A stretch of 26,814 nucleotides of DNA from UBA5336 sp964492485 (GTDB lineage: Bacteria > Pseudomonadota > Alphaproteobacteria > Caulobacterales > Hyphomonadaceae), in NCBI GenBank assembly GCA_964492485.1, contig CAZBKM010000025.1:1-26814 (forward strand), in the 5' to 3' direction. Numbering within the stretch: position 1 is the first letter of the stretch; every line of letters begins with the position of its first letter. The position numbers and the translations under genes are program-made. A model generated the notes under the pieces. That model did no database searches. It saw nothing but the letters and a program-made list of their open reading frames with translations, and was not told where the DNA came from. Shown piece by piece: positions 5,698 to 14,258 of this stretch.

Positions 5698-8448
5698 ATG
5701 GCGTCACTCGACAGCTTCAATGCCCGCCGCACCCTGACCGTCGGCAACAGCACCTATACCTACTACTCGCTTCCCGCCGCGTCTGAAAATGGGCTGGGCG
5801 ACGTGTCGCGCCTGCCGGCCTCTCTGAAGGTGCTTCTGGAGAACATGCTGCGCCACGAGGACGGCAAGACCGTCACCCGGGACGACATCATCGCCTTCAA
5901 GGCCTGGCTGGACGACAAGGGGTCGGCCTCGCACGAAATCGCCTATCGTCCGGCCCGCGTACTGATGCAGGACTTCACGGGTGTTCCTGCGGTCGTGGAC
6001 CTGGCCGCCATGCGCGATGCCGCGCAGACCCTTGGCGCCAGCCCCCAGGCGATCAACCCCCAGGTTCCGGTCGACCTCGTCATCGACCATTCGGTCATGG
6101 TCGACTATTTCGCCAATGCCGACAGCTTCAAGCGCAATGTCGACAGGGAATATGAGCGGAACGGCGAGCGCTACGAATTCCTGCGCTGGGGCCAGTCGGC
6201 GTTCAAGAATTTCCGCGTCGTCCCGCCTGGTACCGGGATCTGCCATCAGGTGAATCTGGAATACCTTGGCCAGACCGTCTGGACCCGCGACGAGGATGGC
6301 GAAACCGTCGCCTATCCGGATACCTGCGTGGGCACGGACAGTCACACCACGATGATCAACGGCCTGGCCGTTCTGGGCTGGGGCGTCGGCGGGATCGAGG
6401 CCGAGGCCGCGATGCTGGGCCAGCCCGTCTCGATGCTGATCCCGGAAGTGATCGGCTTCAGGCTCACGGGTCGCCTGCCCGAGGGTGCGACGGCCACCGA
6501 CCTGGTGCTGACCGTGACGCAGATGCTGCGCGAGAAAGGCGTGGTCGGCAAGTTCGTCGAGTTCTATGGCGACGGCCTGGCGACGCTGACGCTGGAGGAC
6601 CAGGCCACGATCTCCAACATGGCACCGGAATACGGGGCGACCTGCGGTTTCTTCCCGGTGGACGAGGAGACGCTGACCTATCTGCGCGACACCGGACGCG
6701 ACCCGGAGCGCGTCGACCTGGTGGAGGCCTATGCGAAGGCCCAGGGATACTGGGCGCCCGATATGCCGGACCCCGTCTTCACCGCTACGCTGCATTTGGA
6801 CCTGTCCACGGTGGTTCCGTCGCTCGCCGGCCCCAAACGGCCGCAGGACCGCGTGCTGCTCACGGAGGCGGCCGCCTCCTTCCGTGAGGCGCTGAAGGGC
6901 ATCAAGACCGTCAAGGATGCCAGCGCCGAGGCCAAGGCGCGGTTCGACGGCGAGGGCGGTGGCCAGGTTGCGCCGTATCCGCATTATGCCGTGGAGGACG
7001 CCGACTACACCCTGCATGATGGCTCCGTCGTGATCGCGGCGATCACATCGTGCACCAACACGTCCAACCCGTCGGTGATGCTGGCGGCCGGTCTGGTGGC
7101 CCGCAAGGCAAACGAACTCGGCATGACGCGCAAGCCCTGGGTGAAGACCTCTCTGGCGCCGGGATCCCAGGTCGTGACCGAATATCTGGAACGCGCCGGC
7201 CTGCAGGACGATCTCGACGCGTTGGGATTCTATCTCGTCGGGTACGGCTGCACGACCTGCATCGGCAATTCCGGTCCGCTGCCGGAGAACATTTCCCGCT
7301 CGATCAACGACAACGACATCGTCGCCGTGTCGGTTCTATCGGGGAACCGCAATTTCGAAGGCCGCATCAGCCAGGATGTGCGGGCGAACTATCTGGCGTC
7401 TCCTCCGCTGGTGGTCGCCTATGCGCTGGCCGGCGACATGCACATCGACATCACGACCGAGCCTCTGGGCGAGGACCGTGACGGCAACCCGGTCTATCTC
7501 AAGGACCTCTGGCCCACGACCCAGGAAGTCGCCGACGTGATGCGCGAGGCGGTGACGCCGGAGATGTTCTCCACCCGCTATGCCGACGTCTTCAAGGGCG
7601 ACGCGCACTGGCAGCAGATCAAGGTCAGCGGCGGTCAGACCTATGATTGGCCGCCCAGCTCCACCTATGTGCAGAACCCCCCCTATTTCGAGGGCATGAC
7701 CCTGGACGTGGACGATCCGGAGGACATTCGCGATGCCCGGGTGCTCGGCCTTTTCGGAGACTCGATCACCACCGACCACATCTCGCCGGCCGGGGCGATC
7801 AAGGCCGACAGCCCCGCGGGCAAGTATCTGACCGAGCGCCAGGTCAGCCCGATGGACTTCAACTCCTACGGCTCGCGGCGCGGCAATCACGAGATCATGA
7901 TGCGCGGGACGTTCGCCAACATTCGCATCAAGAACCAGATGGTGCCCGGAACCGAAGGCGGCGTGACCGTTCACCAGCCCTCCGGCGAGCAGATGTTCAT
8001 CTATGATGCTGCCATGCGCTACCGCGGCGAGGGCACGCCGCTGGTGATCTTCGCAGGCGAGCAGTACGGGACCGGCTCTTCGCGCGACTGGGCGGCCAAG
8101 GGGACGATCCTCCTCGGGGTGCGCGCGGTGATCGCCGGCTCGTTCGAGCGGATTCACCGCTCCAACCTGATCGGCATGGGCGTGCTCCCGTTGCAGTTCG
8201 AAGAGGGCACGACCTGGCAGAGCCTCGGCATCAAGGGCGACGAGCAGGTGACCATCGAGCAGGTGGCCGAGATCAAGCCGCGCCAGACCCTGGAGGTTAA
8301 GGTCCGTCGCGCCGATGGCAGCGAAACGCGGTTCAACGCCCGGGTGCGGATCGATACCGAGAACGAACTCGATTACTACCGCAATGGCGGCATCCTCCAT
8401 TACGTCCTGCGGAACCTTGCGCGGGAACAGGCCGCGGCCCAGGCCTGA
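5698..8448 (+). CDS. acnA: Aconitate hydratase A
   Basis: This 916-residue [4Fe-4S] enzyme interconverts citrate and isocitrate in the TCA cycle. The three cluster ligands are visible as Cys452 in SCTNTSNP and Cys518/Cys521 in GCTTCIGNSGPL. The N-terminal catalytic domains carry DSHTTMINGLAVLGWGVGG, and the C-terminal swivel domain carries GDSITTDHISPAG, GSSRDWAAKG and RIHRSNLIGMGVLPLQF. The length matches the AcnA/IRP-like subfamily. The frame is open more than 700 bases upstream, but the ATG at 5698 with AAGAGG in front gives the expected MASLDSF N-terminus. It is monocistronic as far as can be seen. Confidence 0.97.
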   Translation: MASLDSFNARRTLTVGNSTYTYYSLPAASENGLGDVSRLPASLKVLLENMLRHEDGKTVTRDDIIAFKAWLDDKGSASHEIAYRPARVLMQDFTGVPAVVDLAAMRDAAQTLGASPQAINPQVPVDLVIDHSVMVDYFANADSFKRNVDREYERNGERYEFLRWGQSAFKNFRVVPPGTGICHQVNLEYLGQTVWTRDEDGETVAYPDTCVGTDSHTTMINGLAVLGWGVGGIEAEAAMLGQPVSMLIPEVIGFRLTGRLPEGATATDLVLTVTQMLREKGVVGKFVEFYGDGLATLTLEDQATISNMAPEYGATCGFFPVDEETLTYLRDTGRDPERVDLVEAYAKAQGYWAPDMPDPVFTATLHLDLSTVVPSLAGPKRPQDRVLLTEAAASFREALKGIKTVKDASAEAKARFDGEGGGQVAPYPHYAVEDADYTLHDGSVVIAAITSCTNTSNPSVMLAAGLVARKANELGMTRKPWVKTSLAPGSQVVTEYLERAGLQDDLDALGFYLVGYGCTTCIGNSGPLPENISRSINDNDIVAVSVLSGNRNFEGRISQDVRANYLASPPLVVAYALAGDMHIDITTEPLGEDRDGNPVYLKDLWPTTQEVADVMREAVTPEMFSTRYADVFKGDAHWQQIKVSGGQTYDWPPSSTYVQNPPYFEGMTLDVDDPEDIRDARVLGLFGDSITTDHISPAGAIKADSPAGKYLTERQVSPMDFNSYGSRRGNHEIMMRGTFANIRIKNQMVPGTEGGVTVHQPSGEQMFIYDAAMRYRGEGTPLVIFAGEQYGTGSSRDWAAKGTILLGVRAVIAGSFERIHRSNLIGMGVLPLQFEEGTTWQSLGIKGDEQVTIEQVAEIKPRQTLEVKVRRADGSETRFNARVRIDTENELDYYRNGGILHYVLRNLAREQAAAQA

Positions 8449-8457
8449 TGCGGGTCC

Positions 8458-8501
8458 GCCCGGATGGGCACGTCGACGCAGGTCGGCGCGCCCATCCGGG
8501 C
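8458..8501 (+). terminator. Hairpin after acnA
   Basis: A perfect 12-base inverted repeat (8458-8469 with 8490-8501, GCCCGGATGGGC and its complement) encloses a 20-base loop and starts 9 bases after the acnA stop. There is no T-run, so it is either a Rho-assisted terminator or an mRNA 3'-end stabiliser. Confidence 0.5.
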
Positions 8502-8565
8502 AATCCGGCCACGTCATCGCGCGCTTGTGACTGTCACGTGAGCGGCCGGCCCGTTAGGAAGGGTC

Positions 8566-9255
8566 ATGCACTTTCCGTTACGCATTTCCCTCGTCGCTGC
8601 GGCCATATTCGCGACGTCGTCCGCCAGCCCCGCCTTCGCCGAGACTGGCGTGGAGCCGGCGGACGAGGGACCTGTCCTTGTCGAGCTCTTTGCGTCCCGC
8701 AACTGCCAGGCCTGTCCAAAGGCCTACAGCACCCTGGCCGAGGCCGAGGCGGGGCGTGATGACCTCCTGGTCCTGACCTGGGCGGTGGATTACTGGGACT
8801 ATCTCGGCGATGCGGATCCGATGGCCCTGCCGGACTCCAAGGCCCGACAGTCAGCCTATGTGGACCGGTTCGGTGTGCGCGGTCCCTATACCCCGCAAAC
8901 CGTGTATGACGGCCGCTTCGAATGCCCTGGGAACCGGCCAAGGGACGTCCGCGCGAAGCTGGCGCTCGCCAAGGACGCACAGGCTGATGGCGTCATCCTC
9001 GACGTGTCCCCGGCCAGGCTGGCGATTTCAGGCCCGGACGACGCGGCGGGCAGCGTCTGGCTCGTGGGTTACCTGCCTGGAATCCAGCCCGAGAGCGGCA
9101 TGCCGAATCCGGTCGTGTCACTTGAGCGGCTTGGCCGGTATGAAGGCGGCGACCTCATCCTGGACCGTCCAGACTGTCGTGCTGGCTGTGCCGTGATCGT
9201 TCAGGGCGACGCAACCGGTCCGGTGCTGGCTGCGCGGCGCCTGGACGGGCGGTGA
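8566..9255 (+). CDS. DUF1223 exported thioredoxin-like protein
   Basis: This 229-residue protein has a signal peptide of about 25 residues ending in SPAFA. The mature part begins with a thioredoxin-like strand-helix: VLVELFASRNCQACP, with a CxxC pair at Cys47 and Cys50. DUF1223 family members usually carry the equivalent ELFTSQGCSSCP. The family's biochemical role is not established; a periplasmic redox function is inferred from the CxxC motif. GGAAGG precedes the ATG. The gene is convergent with ptsN, with 28 bases between the stops. Confidence 0.85.
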   Translation: MHFPLRISLVAAAIFATSSASPAFAETGVEPADEGPVLVELFASRNCQACPKAYSTLAEAEAGRDDLLVLTWAVDYWDYLGDADPMALPDSKARQSAYVDRFGVRGPYTPQTVYDGRFECPGNRPRDVRAKLALAKDAQADGVILDVSPARLAISGPDDAAGSVWLVGYLPGIQPESGMPNPVVSLERLGRYEGGDLILDRPDCRAGCAVIVQGDATGPVLAARRLDGR

Positions 9256-9262
9256 TCCCGTT

Positions 9263-9282
9263 CGGCGCGGGCGAATGCGCCG
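9263..9282. terminator. Small hairpin between convergent stops
   Basis: CGGCGC (9263-9268) pairs with GCGCCG (9277-9282) between the DUF1223 stop and the ptsN stop. It could serve both converging transcripts. The stem is only six bases and there is no T-run, so the call is tentative. Confidence 0.25.
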
Positions 9283-9283
9283 C

Positions 9284-9757
9284 TCAGGCGACAGAGGCAT
9301 TCTGGCCGGCCTGGCACAGGATGCTCCACACCCCATCCTCTGTAACCGCCGCCCGCAGGCGGTCGCGCACGGTCGGCTGGCGGAAGGCCCGGCTGACCTG
9401 GGCCAGGGCGCGCAGATGGTCGGCCCCGGACTCCGTGGGGGCCAGGAGCATGAAGACGATGTCGCAGGGGCGTTCGTCCACCGCGTCGAAATCGACGCCC
9501 TGCTTGAGCCGCATGTAGCCGCCCACAGGCTTCGAGAGGCCATCGATCCGCGCATGGGGAATGGCCACGCCCTCGCCGACACCGGTGGACCCCAATTGCT
9601 CTCGCTCCATCACCGCATCGATGACCGTGCGCGGCTCGGCGCCGATCCTGCTGGCCAGCGTCTCGGCCAGCTTCTGGATGGCCTGCTTGCGGCTTGTCGC
9701 GTCGCTCAGGGGAATGATGACGCCATCCGCCAGCAGCACGGTAAGATCGATAGCCAT
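9284..9757 (-). CDS. ptsN: PTS IIA-like nitrogen-regulatory protein PtsN (EIIA-Ntr)
   Basis: This 157-residue cytosolic phosphocarrier belongs to the nitrogen phosphotransferase system. The phosphorylated histidine is His68 in GVGEGVAIPHAR, followed by the typical EIIA(Fru)-fold ending LRALAQVSRAFR. It receives phosphate from PTS-Ntr (EI-Ntr/NPr) and acts by protein-protein contact, classically on potassium transport and stringent-response enzymes. It follows hpf by 16 bases and belongs to the classic rpoN cluster (lptB-rpoN-hpf-ptsN). Confidence 0.93.
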   Translation of the reverse strand: MAIDLTVLLADGVIIPLSDATSRKQAIQKLAETLASRIGAEPRTVIDAVMEREQLGSTGVGEGVAIPHARIDGLSKPVGGYMRLKQGVDFDAVDERPCDIVFMLLAPTESGADHLRALAQVSRAFRQPTVRDRLRAAVTEDGVWSILCQAGQNASVA

Positions 9758-9773
9758 GGGGGTCTCGTCCGGT

Positions 9774-10379
9774 TCAGGCCTTGTCTGATTGCGCGGGGTC
9801 TACCCAGCCGACATGTCCGTCGGGGCGACGGTAGACCATATTCAGGCCGTTATGCCTAGCGTTGCGGAACATTAATGCAGGCGCCTCGCCCAACTCGAGC
9901 TGCATGACCGCCTCGGAAACGGTCATGGTGCGGATATGGGCACTGCCTTCGGCAACGGTCAGGGGGTGGTCGGCGCCATTCGCGGCGGGATCATCGGGCA
10001 TCTCGACCGCGGCTTCTTCCTCTTCGCCCGGTTGCAGCACGAAGGCGGTGGCGGGCTCGCTGGGCAGCGGCTTGCGGCCCGGCCGGTGGTGGTCCTTGAG
10101 CCGGCGCTTGTAGCGGCGCACCCGCTTCTCGATCTTGTCGAGGGCGGCTTCCAGCGCGGCATAGGGCTCGTCTGCCTGGCCCACGGCCTGCAGGATGATC
10201 CCCGACGGCAGGTGGAGATTCAGGTCGACCTCGATCAGGTGGGCCACCTTGGTGACCGTCACATGGGCATCGCCGGTACGGTCGAAATACTTGCTGACCG
10301 CCGCCTCCAGGCCATCGGAGATCCGTTCCTGCAGGGCTGCACCCAGCTCCATGTTCTTGCCGGCAATCTTGATTTCCAA
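9774..10379 (-). CDS. hpf: Long-form ribosome hibernation promoting factor HPF
   Basis: This 201-residue ribosome-binding protein has an N-terminal S30AE domain (about 1-105, with the basic run KIEKRVRRYKRRLKDHH), an acidic linker, and a C-terminal dimerisation domain (about 140-195, EAVMQLELGEAPALMFRNA...VYRRPDGHVGWVDP). The long form promotes 100S ribosome dimers in stationary phase. The start is TTG at 10379. No in-frame ATG precedes Met10, but family alignment needs the MEIKIAGKNM N-terminus, and GGAG lies at proper spacing upstream. It sits between rpoN and ptsN, the usual position. Confidence 0.93.
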   Translation of the reverse strand: MEIKIAGKNMELGAALQERISDGLEAAVSKYFDRTGDAHVTVTKVAHLIEVDLNLHLPSGIILQAVGQADEPYAALEAALDKIEKRVRRYKRRLKDHHRPGRKPLPSEPATAFVLQPGEEEEAAVEMPDDPAANGADHPLTVAEGSAHIRTMTVSEAVMQLELGEAPALMFRNARHNGLNMVYRRPDGHVGWVDPAQSDKA

Positions 10380-10441
10380 CGCAACGCTCCGTCTCTGACA
10401 GCCTGTCCGCAGCGGCGCTTGCTATGGGTCCTGCCGTAGGG

Positions 10442-11947
10442 TCAAGCGCTCTGCCTCAGCATCCGGCGCCGCTGCACCGAGGACGGGATACCGAGGCTTT
10501 CACGATATTTGGCAACCGTGCGTCGGGCAATGTCGATTCCATAACCTGTCAGGATTTCAACGATTTGATCGTCGGACAGCACGTCGCCGGGGGATTCTTC
10601 CCCGATCAGCGCCTTGATCCGGTAACGGACGGCTTCTGCCGAATGGGCATCGCCCCCACCTGTGGAGGGGATCGCGGCGTTGAAGAAGTATTTCAGTTCG
10701 AACAGACCGCGCGGTGTCGACATGTACTTGTTGGACGTCACGCGGCTGATCGTGGACTCGTGCATGCCGATGGCGTCGGCCACCTGCTTCAGGTTCAGCG
10801 GCCGCATGTGGGCAACGCCATGGGCGAAGAACGCGTCCTGCTGGCGGACGATTTCGCTGGCGACTTTCAGGATCGTCCGCGCCCTCTGGTCCAGCGACTT
10901 GATCAGCCAGGACGCGTTGGTCGCACATTCCGAGATGAATTCCTTCTCCCGTGTACGCATCGGCAGGGCGGATACTTCGGCATAATAGGCCTTGTCCATG
11001 AGCACGCGGGGCAGCGTGTCGCCATTGAGCTCCACCGCGAACATGCCGTCCGGCAGTTCCCGGACGAACACGTCGGGCGCCACGGCCACCGTGGCCTCCC
11101 CCGCGAAACCGGCGCCGGGCCGCGGGGTCAGGCTGCGGAGTTCCTCCAGCATCTCGCCCAGATCCTCCGGTCCGACACCGCAGCGGGTCGAGAGCGCCTT
11201 CAGGTCGTGGCGGGCCACCAGATCGAGATTCTCCAGAAGGCAGGCCATGGCCGGGTCGAGCCGGTTGCGTTCGGAAAGCTGCAAAGCCAGGCATTCGGGC
11301 ACGGACCGGGCCATGACGCCCGTCGGGTCGAACGCGTGGCAGGCTGTCAGGACCCGCTCCACCTCCTCGGGTCGCGTACCCAGCACCTGAGCGATCTCGT
11401 CCAGCTCCGCCCGACAGTAACCGGCCTCGTCGGTCTCGTCGATCAGGCGCGCCGCGATCAGCCGGTCAGCCGGCGCAAATCCGGCCATGGCAAGCTGTTC
11501 GTGGAGGTGGTCGCGCAGGCTCAGGGTCGATCCGACCATCCCCTCGAAGTCCGCCGGCTCGCCCATGCTCCGCCCGTCGCGGGCGCCTGACCAGTCGGTC
11601 TGCGCTGACGGACCGGACAGGGCCGATCCGGCACCGTCGGCACCTGTCCCGGTCTCGTACACATCTTCGCCCGGCGCATCGAGGGCCTCGCGCGCTTCAC
11701 CGAGGCCGCTCGCATCATCCAGGGTGAGCGCGCCGGCGCCATCCTGCGACGCGGGCACCTCCCCGGTGCCGTCTTCGCCGTCCTCCCCGTCGCCATGGCG
11801 AAGAAGGGGGTTTCGCTCGATCTCGGCATCGACGAACTCGGCCAGCTCCATGTTGGACATCTGCAGCAGCTTGATCGCCTGCTGAAGCTGGGGCGTCATG
11901 ACCAGGGACTGGCCCTGACGCAGTTCGAGACGCTGCCTGATGCTCAT
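10442..11947 (-). CDS. rpoN: RNA polymerase sigma-54 factor RpoN
   Basis: This 501-residue alternative sigma factor recognises -24/-12 promoters and needs AAA+ activators. The Gln/Leu-rich activator-response region is at the N-terminus (LVMTPQLQQAIKLLQMSNMEL), followed by a long acidic region II (about 50-150, many Asp/Glu/Gly), the core-binding domain, a helix-turn-helix (MHESTISRVTSNKYMSTPRG) and the RpoN box ARRTVAKYRESLGIPSS near the C-terminus. An AGGGGGA ribosome-binding site lies before the ATG at 11947. The stop of lptB is 9 bases upstream, so it is probably co-transcribed with lptB. Confidence 0.97.
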   Translation of the reverse strand: MSIRQRLELRQGQSLVMTPQLQQAIKLLQMSNMELAEFVDAEIERNPLLRHGDGEDGEDGTGEVPASQDGAGALTLDDASGLGEAREALDAPGEDVYETGTGADGAGSALSGPSAQTDWSGARDGRSMGEPADFEGMVGSTLSLRDHLHEQLAMAGFAPADRLIAARLIDETDEAGYCRAELDEIAQVLGTRPEEVERVLTACHAFDPTGVMARSVPECLALQLSERNRLDPAMACLLENLDLVARHDLKALSTRCGVGPEDLGEMLEELRSLTPRPGAGFAGEATVAVAPDVFVRELPDGMFAVELNGDTLPRVLMDKAYYAEVSALPMRTREKEFISECATNASWLIKSLDQRARTILKVASEIVRQQDAFFAHGVAHMRPLNLKQVADAIGMHESTISRVTSNKYMSTPRGLFELKYFFNAAIPSTGGGDAHSAEAVRYRIKALIGEESPGDVLSDDQIVEILTGYGIDIARRTVAKYRESLGIPSSVQRRRMLRQSA

Positions 11948-11956
11948 CCTGTCCCC

Positions 11957-12691
11957 CTATGCCGCGAACTGGCTGCCCAGATACACGCGTCGTACCTCTT
12001 CATTGCGAAGGACCTGATCGGGCGCTCCGTCGAAGAGCACCGCGCCATCATACATGACATAGGCGCGGTCGACGATCTGGAGCGTTTCACGGACCTGATG
12101 GTCCGTGATCAGGACCCCGAGCCCGCGCTCCTTCAAGTATCGGACCAGTTCGGAAATGTCGGACACGGCCAGCGGATCGATTCCCGTAAACGGCTCGTCC
12201 AGGAGCATGAAGCTCGGGCGCGAGGCCAGGGCGCGGGCGATCTCGACCCGGCGGCGTTCGCCGCCCGACAGGGAGGTCGATGGCTGGTCGCGAAGATGCT
12301 CGATGTGCAGCTCGCCGAGCAGCGTATCGACCTGCGCCTGACGCGCGCCGCGGTCGCGTTCGAAAAGTTCCAGGACGGCCAGGATATTCTCCTGCACGGT
12401 CATGCCCCGGAAGATCGACGCTTCCTGCGGCAGATATCCCATGCCCAGGCGCGCGCGCTGGTACATCGGCAGATGGGTCACATCTTCGCCGTCGATGCTG
12501 ATCGTGCCGCCATCGGCTGCGACGAGGCCCATGATCATGTAGAAACAGGTGGTCTTGCCCGCCCCGTTGGGTCCGAGCAGGCCGACCACTTCGCCCCGGT
12601 CCAGCCTCAGCGACACGTCGTGAACCACCTGTCGTTTCCCGAAGGACTTCGCCAGATGCTCGACCAGAAGGCCCGGGGCCGTGTCCGTCAT
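11957..12691 (-). CDS. lptB: LPS export ABC transporter ATPase LptB
   Basis: This 244-residue cytoplasmic ATPase powers lipopolysaccharide extraction by LptB2FG. Walker A is GPNGAGKTT (about 40-48), the Q-loop is in LPQEASIF, the signature is LSGGERRRVEIARAL, Walker B is FMLLDEPFTGID, and the H-loop is ITDHQV. The start at 12691 is chosen because GAGGGAG lies about seven bases upstream. The ATG two codons earlier (12697) abuts that site, and the longer frame to 12748 adds a non-family basic leader. It follows lptA after 92 bases, in the common lptC-lptA-lptB-rpoN order. Confidence 0.95.
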   Translation of the reverse strand: MTDTAPGLLVEHLAKSFGKRQVVHDVSLRLDRGEVVGLLGPNGAGKTTCFYMIMGLVAADGGTISIDGEDVTHLPMYQRARLGMGYLPQEASIFRGMTVQENILAVLELFERDRGARQAQVDTLLGELHIEHLRDQPSTSLSGGERRRVEIARALASRPSFMLLDEPFTGIDPLAVSDISELVRYLKERGLGVLITDHQVRETLQIVDRAYVMYDGAVLFDGAPDQVLRNEEVRRVYLGSQFAA

Positions 12692-12754
12692 TCCCATCTC
12701 CCTCGCGATCCGGCGCGCGGATCGGTTCGGCGTCGCATACCGGAGCAAGCTTAA

Positions 12755-12772
12755 GAACGGTTTAGTCCGTTC
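12755..12772 (-). terminator. Small hairpin between lptA and lptB
   Basis: GAACGG (12755-12760) pairs with CCGTTC (12767-12772) in the 92-base gap after the lptA stop, next to a palindrome CGTTCGAACG (12768-12777). It may attenuate read-through into lptB-rpoN or mark a promoter/operator for them. It is too short to call firmly. Confidence 0.25.
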
Positions 12773-12783
12773 GAACGAAAGGC

Positions 12784-13479
12784 TCAGGGGCTGTCCGGCG
12801 CGGCCTCCGCGCCACCCTCGACCGGGGCTGCTCCAGGCGCGTCGGCCGCCGGACCCGGACTTTCCGCTGCGGTTTCGGCCGGACCCGGCGCAGAGCCGGC
12901 GTCAGCGCCCGTTTCGGGACCCTCTGGCCTGTCGGCGCCTTCCTCTCCATCCGGGACGATCAGCATCTGGACCCGGCCATCCTCCCCGCAGCCACGCAGG
13001 GTCGAGCGTCCGGCCGTCACTTCCAGCACCAGCTCGCAGCCGCGGGCCACATCCTCGCCGCGGATGAGTACGACGTCGCCGGTCATGGTGATGGTGTCGC
13101 TGGCGGCGGCATACGTCCCGCGGTCGCCCCGCGCCTTCAGGTCCGGCGTGATGTAGAAGACATTGCCGTCGGCTGTCATGGTCTCGATCGCGCCGAACCC
13201 GCGTCCGACCCCCGACTGACCGGTACCGCCTGTTTCCGGCGTCCCGGAATAGGTGAGCGTCACCTCGTCGGCGCGCAAGCGGGCCTCACCCTGGATAATA
13301 TCCACGTTTCCGACCACGAGCACCTTGCGCTGGCGTTCGTAGACGGAGGAATTGTCCGCGTTGACGCGGATCGGCCCACCTTCGGAGGACAGTTGTGCGC
13401 CTGCCGGCGCCGCCAGCGCCACGGCACCCGCCGCCAGCAGGAGCAGGACGCGGAGGGGTCGTGCGAACTCAGTTGTCAT
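12784..13479 (-). CDS. lptA: LPS transport periplasmic protein LptA, with acidic Pro/Ala tail
   Basis: This 231-residue protein has a signal peptide ending in APAGAQ, followed by an OstA/LptA beta-jellyroll domain (about 35-165: NADNSSVYERQRKVLVVGNV, GEARLRADEVTLTY, ARGDRGTYAAASDTITMTGDV). LptA bridges the inner-membrane LptC/F/G and outer-membrane LptD during LPS transit. The last 55 or so residues are a low-complexity Ala/Pro/Glu/Gly/Asp tail not needed for the fold. Two cysteines in RGCELVLE and TLRGCGEDG may form a disulfide. The ATG at 13479 overlaps the end of lptC by 11 bases. Confidence 0.9.
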   Translation of the reverse strand: MTTEFARPLRVLLLLAAGAVALAAPAGAQLSSEGGPIRVNADNSSVYERQRKVLVVGNVDIIQGEARLRADEVTLTYSGTPETGGTGQSGVGRGFGAIETMTADGNVFYITPDLKARGDRGTYAAASDTITMTGDVVLIRGEDVARGCELVLEVTAGRSTLRGCGEDGRVQMLIVPDGEEGADRPEGPETGADAGSAPGPAETAAESPGPAADAPGAAPVEGGAEAAPDSP

Positions 13480-14155
13480 GGGGCGGGTCTTCCTGCGGTT
13501 CGGGCGCCGGTTCGTCCTCATAGAACGTCATCTCGACATTGCCGTCGAAATTCATCACGTCGCCGCCTTCGGTGATCGTATAGGTATCAGAGCGTATGTC
13601 ACCCAGAGGGCCCTGGCCCTGCAAGGGTTCGACGCCGACGACGCGACCCTCGGTGACGAAGACCCGCGCATGGGTCGTATTGAACACATAGCCGGAGGGC
13701 TCGATCACCCGGACGTCGCGAAACAGTTCGAGGACCTGCGCACCCTGGTCGAAGGTACCTTCGGGCGCTTCGACCTGGGTTCCCTTCTCATCGACCAGTC
13801 GCGGATTTCTGAGGTCGATCAGGTTCGGATCGGCACGCCGCCGCTGGGCGGAATCCGCAGTGATGACATAGGCGTCGCCCGCGGCATCCCGCCCGGTGAA
13901 GCGCGGGTTCAGCATCGTCACGATTTCCTCGCCCTTGAAGGCGCGTCGTCCGCTGGATCCGTCGAGGGCGGAGTTCAGAAGATAGCCTCCCAGCAGGCCG
14001 ATCGATGCCGCGACGCCATAGGTGAACAACATCCGCAGGATGCGGATCACGTCCGACCGGCGCCGCGCCTGGGCCAGCGTCAGTTTCCGGCTTGGCGCCC
14101 AAAGGGCGTCTTCGGCCGATGATCCGGCGCGTGTGCTGGCGGAAAGCGTGGTCAT
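13469..14155 (-). CDS. lptC: LPS export system protein LptC
   Basis: This 228-residue protein has a cytoplasmic leader, one TM helix (about 38-60, LFTYGVAASIGLLGGYLL) and a periplasmic LptC domain (FKGEEIVTMLNPRFTGRDAAG..., VEAPEGTFDQGAQVLELFRDV). It anchors LptA to the LptB2FG transporter. The ATG at 14155 gives the standard N-terminus; the upstream frame would run back into rnd in an unlikely composition. It is the first gene of the lptC-lptA-lptB-rpoN-hpf-ptsN series. The C-terminus is acidic and proline-rich. Confidence 0.88.
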   Translation of the reverse strand: MTTLSASTRAGSSAEDALWAPSRKLTLAQARRRSDVIRILRMLFTYGVAASIGLLGGYLLNSALDGSSGRRAFKGEEIVTMLNPRFTGRDAAGDAYVITADSAQRRRADPNLIDLRNPRLVDEKGTQVEAPEGTFDQGAQVLELFRDVRVIEPSGYVFNTTHARVFVTEGRVVGVEPLQGQGPLGDIRSDTYTITEGGDVMNFDGNVEMTFYEDEPAPEPQEDPPHDN

Positions 14156-14234
14156 CCCTCGATCGCGTCCTCGCAATGCCTGTCGCCGGTTTCCGCGCCC
14201 CCGGTCGGTCTTAACCCGGTCGGGGCTTCGCACA

Positions 14235-14256
14235 AAGCGGCGTGTGCACGCCGCTT
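14235..14256 (-). terminator. Terminator-like hairpin after rnd
   Basis: AAGCGGCGT (14235-14243) and ACGCCGCTT (14248-14256) form a perfect 9-base stem with a 4-base loop, two bases beyond the rnd stop on the minus strand, ending in a short T-run (CTTTG). It suggests that rnd is transcribed separately from lptC, which starts about 80 bases further on. Confidence 0.55.
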
Positions 14257-14258
14257 GC

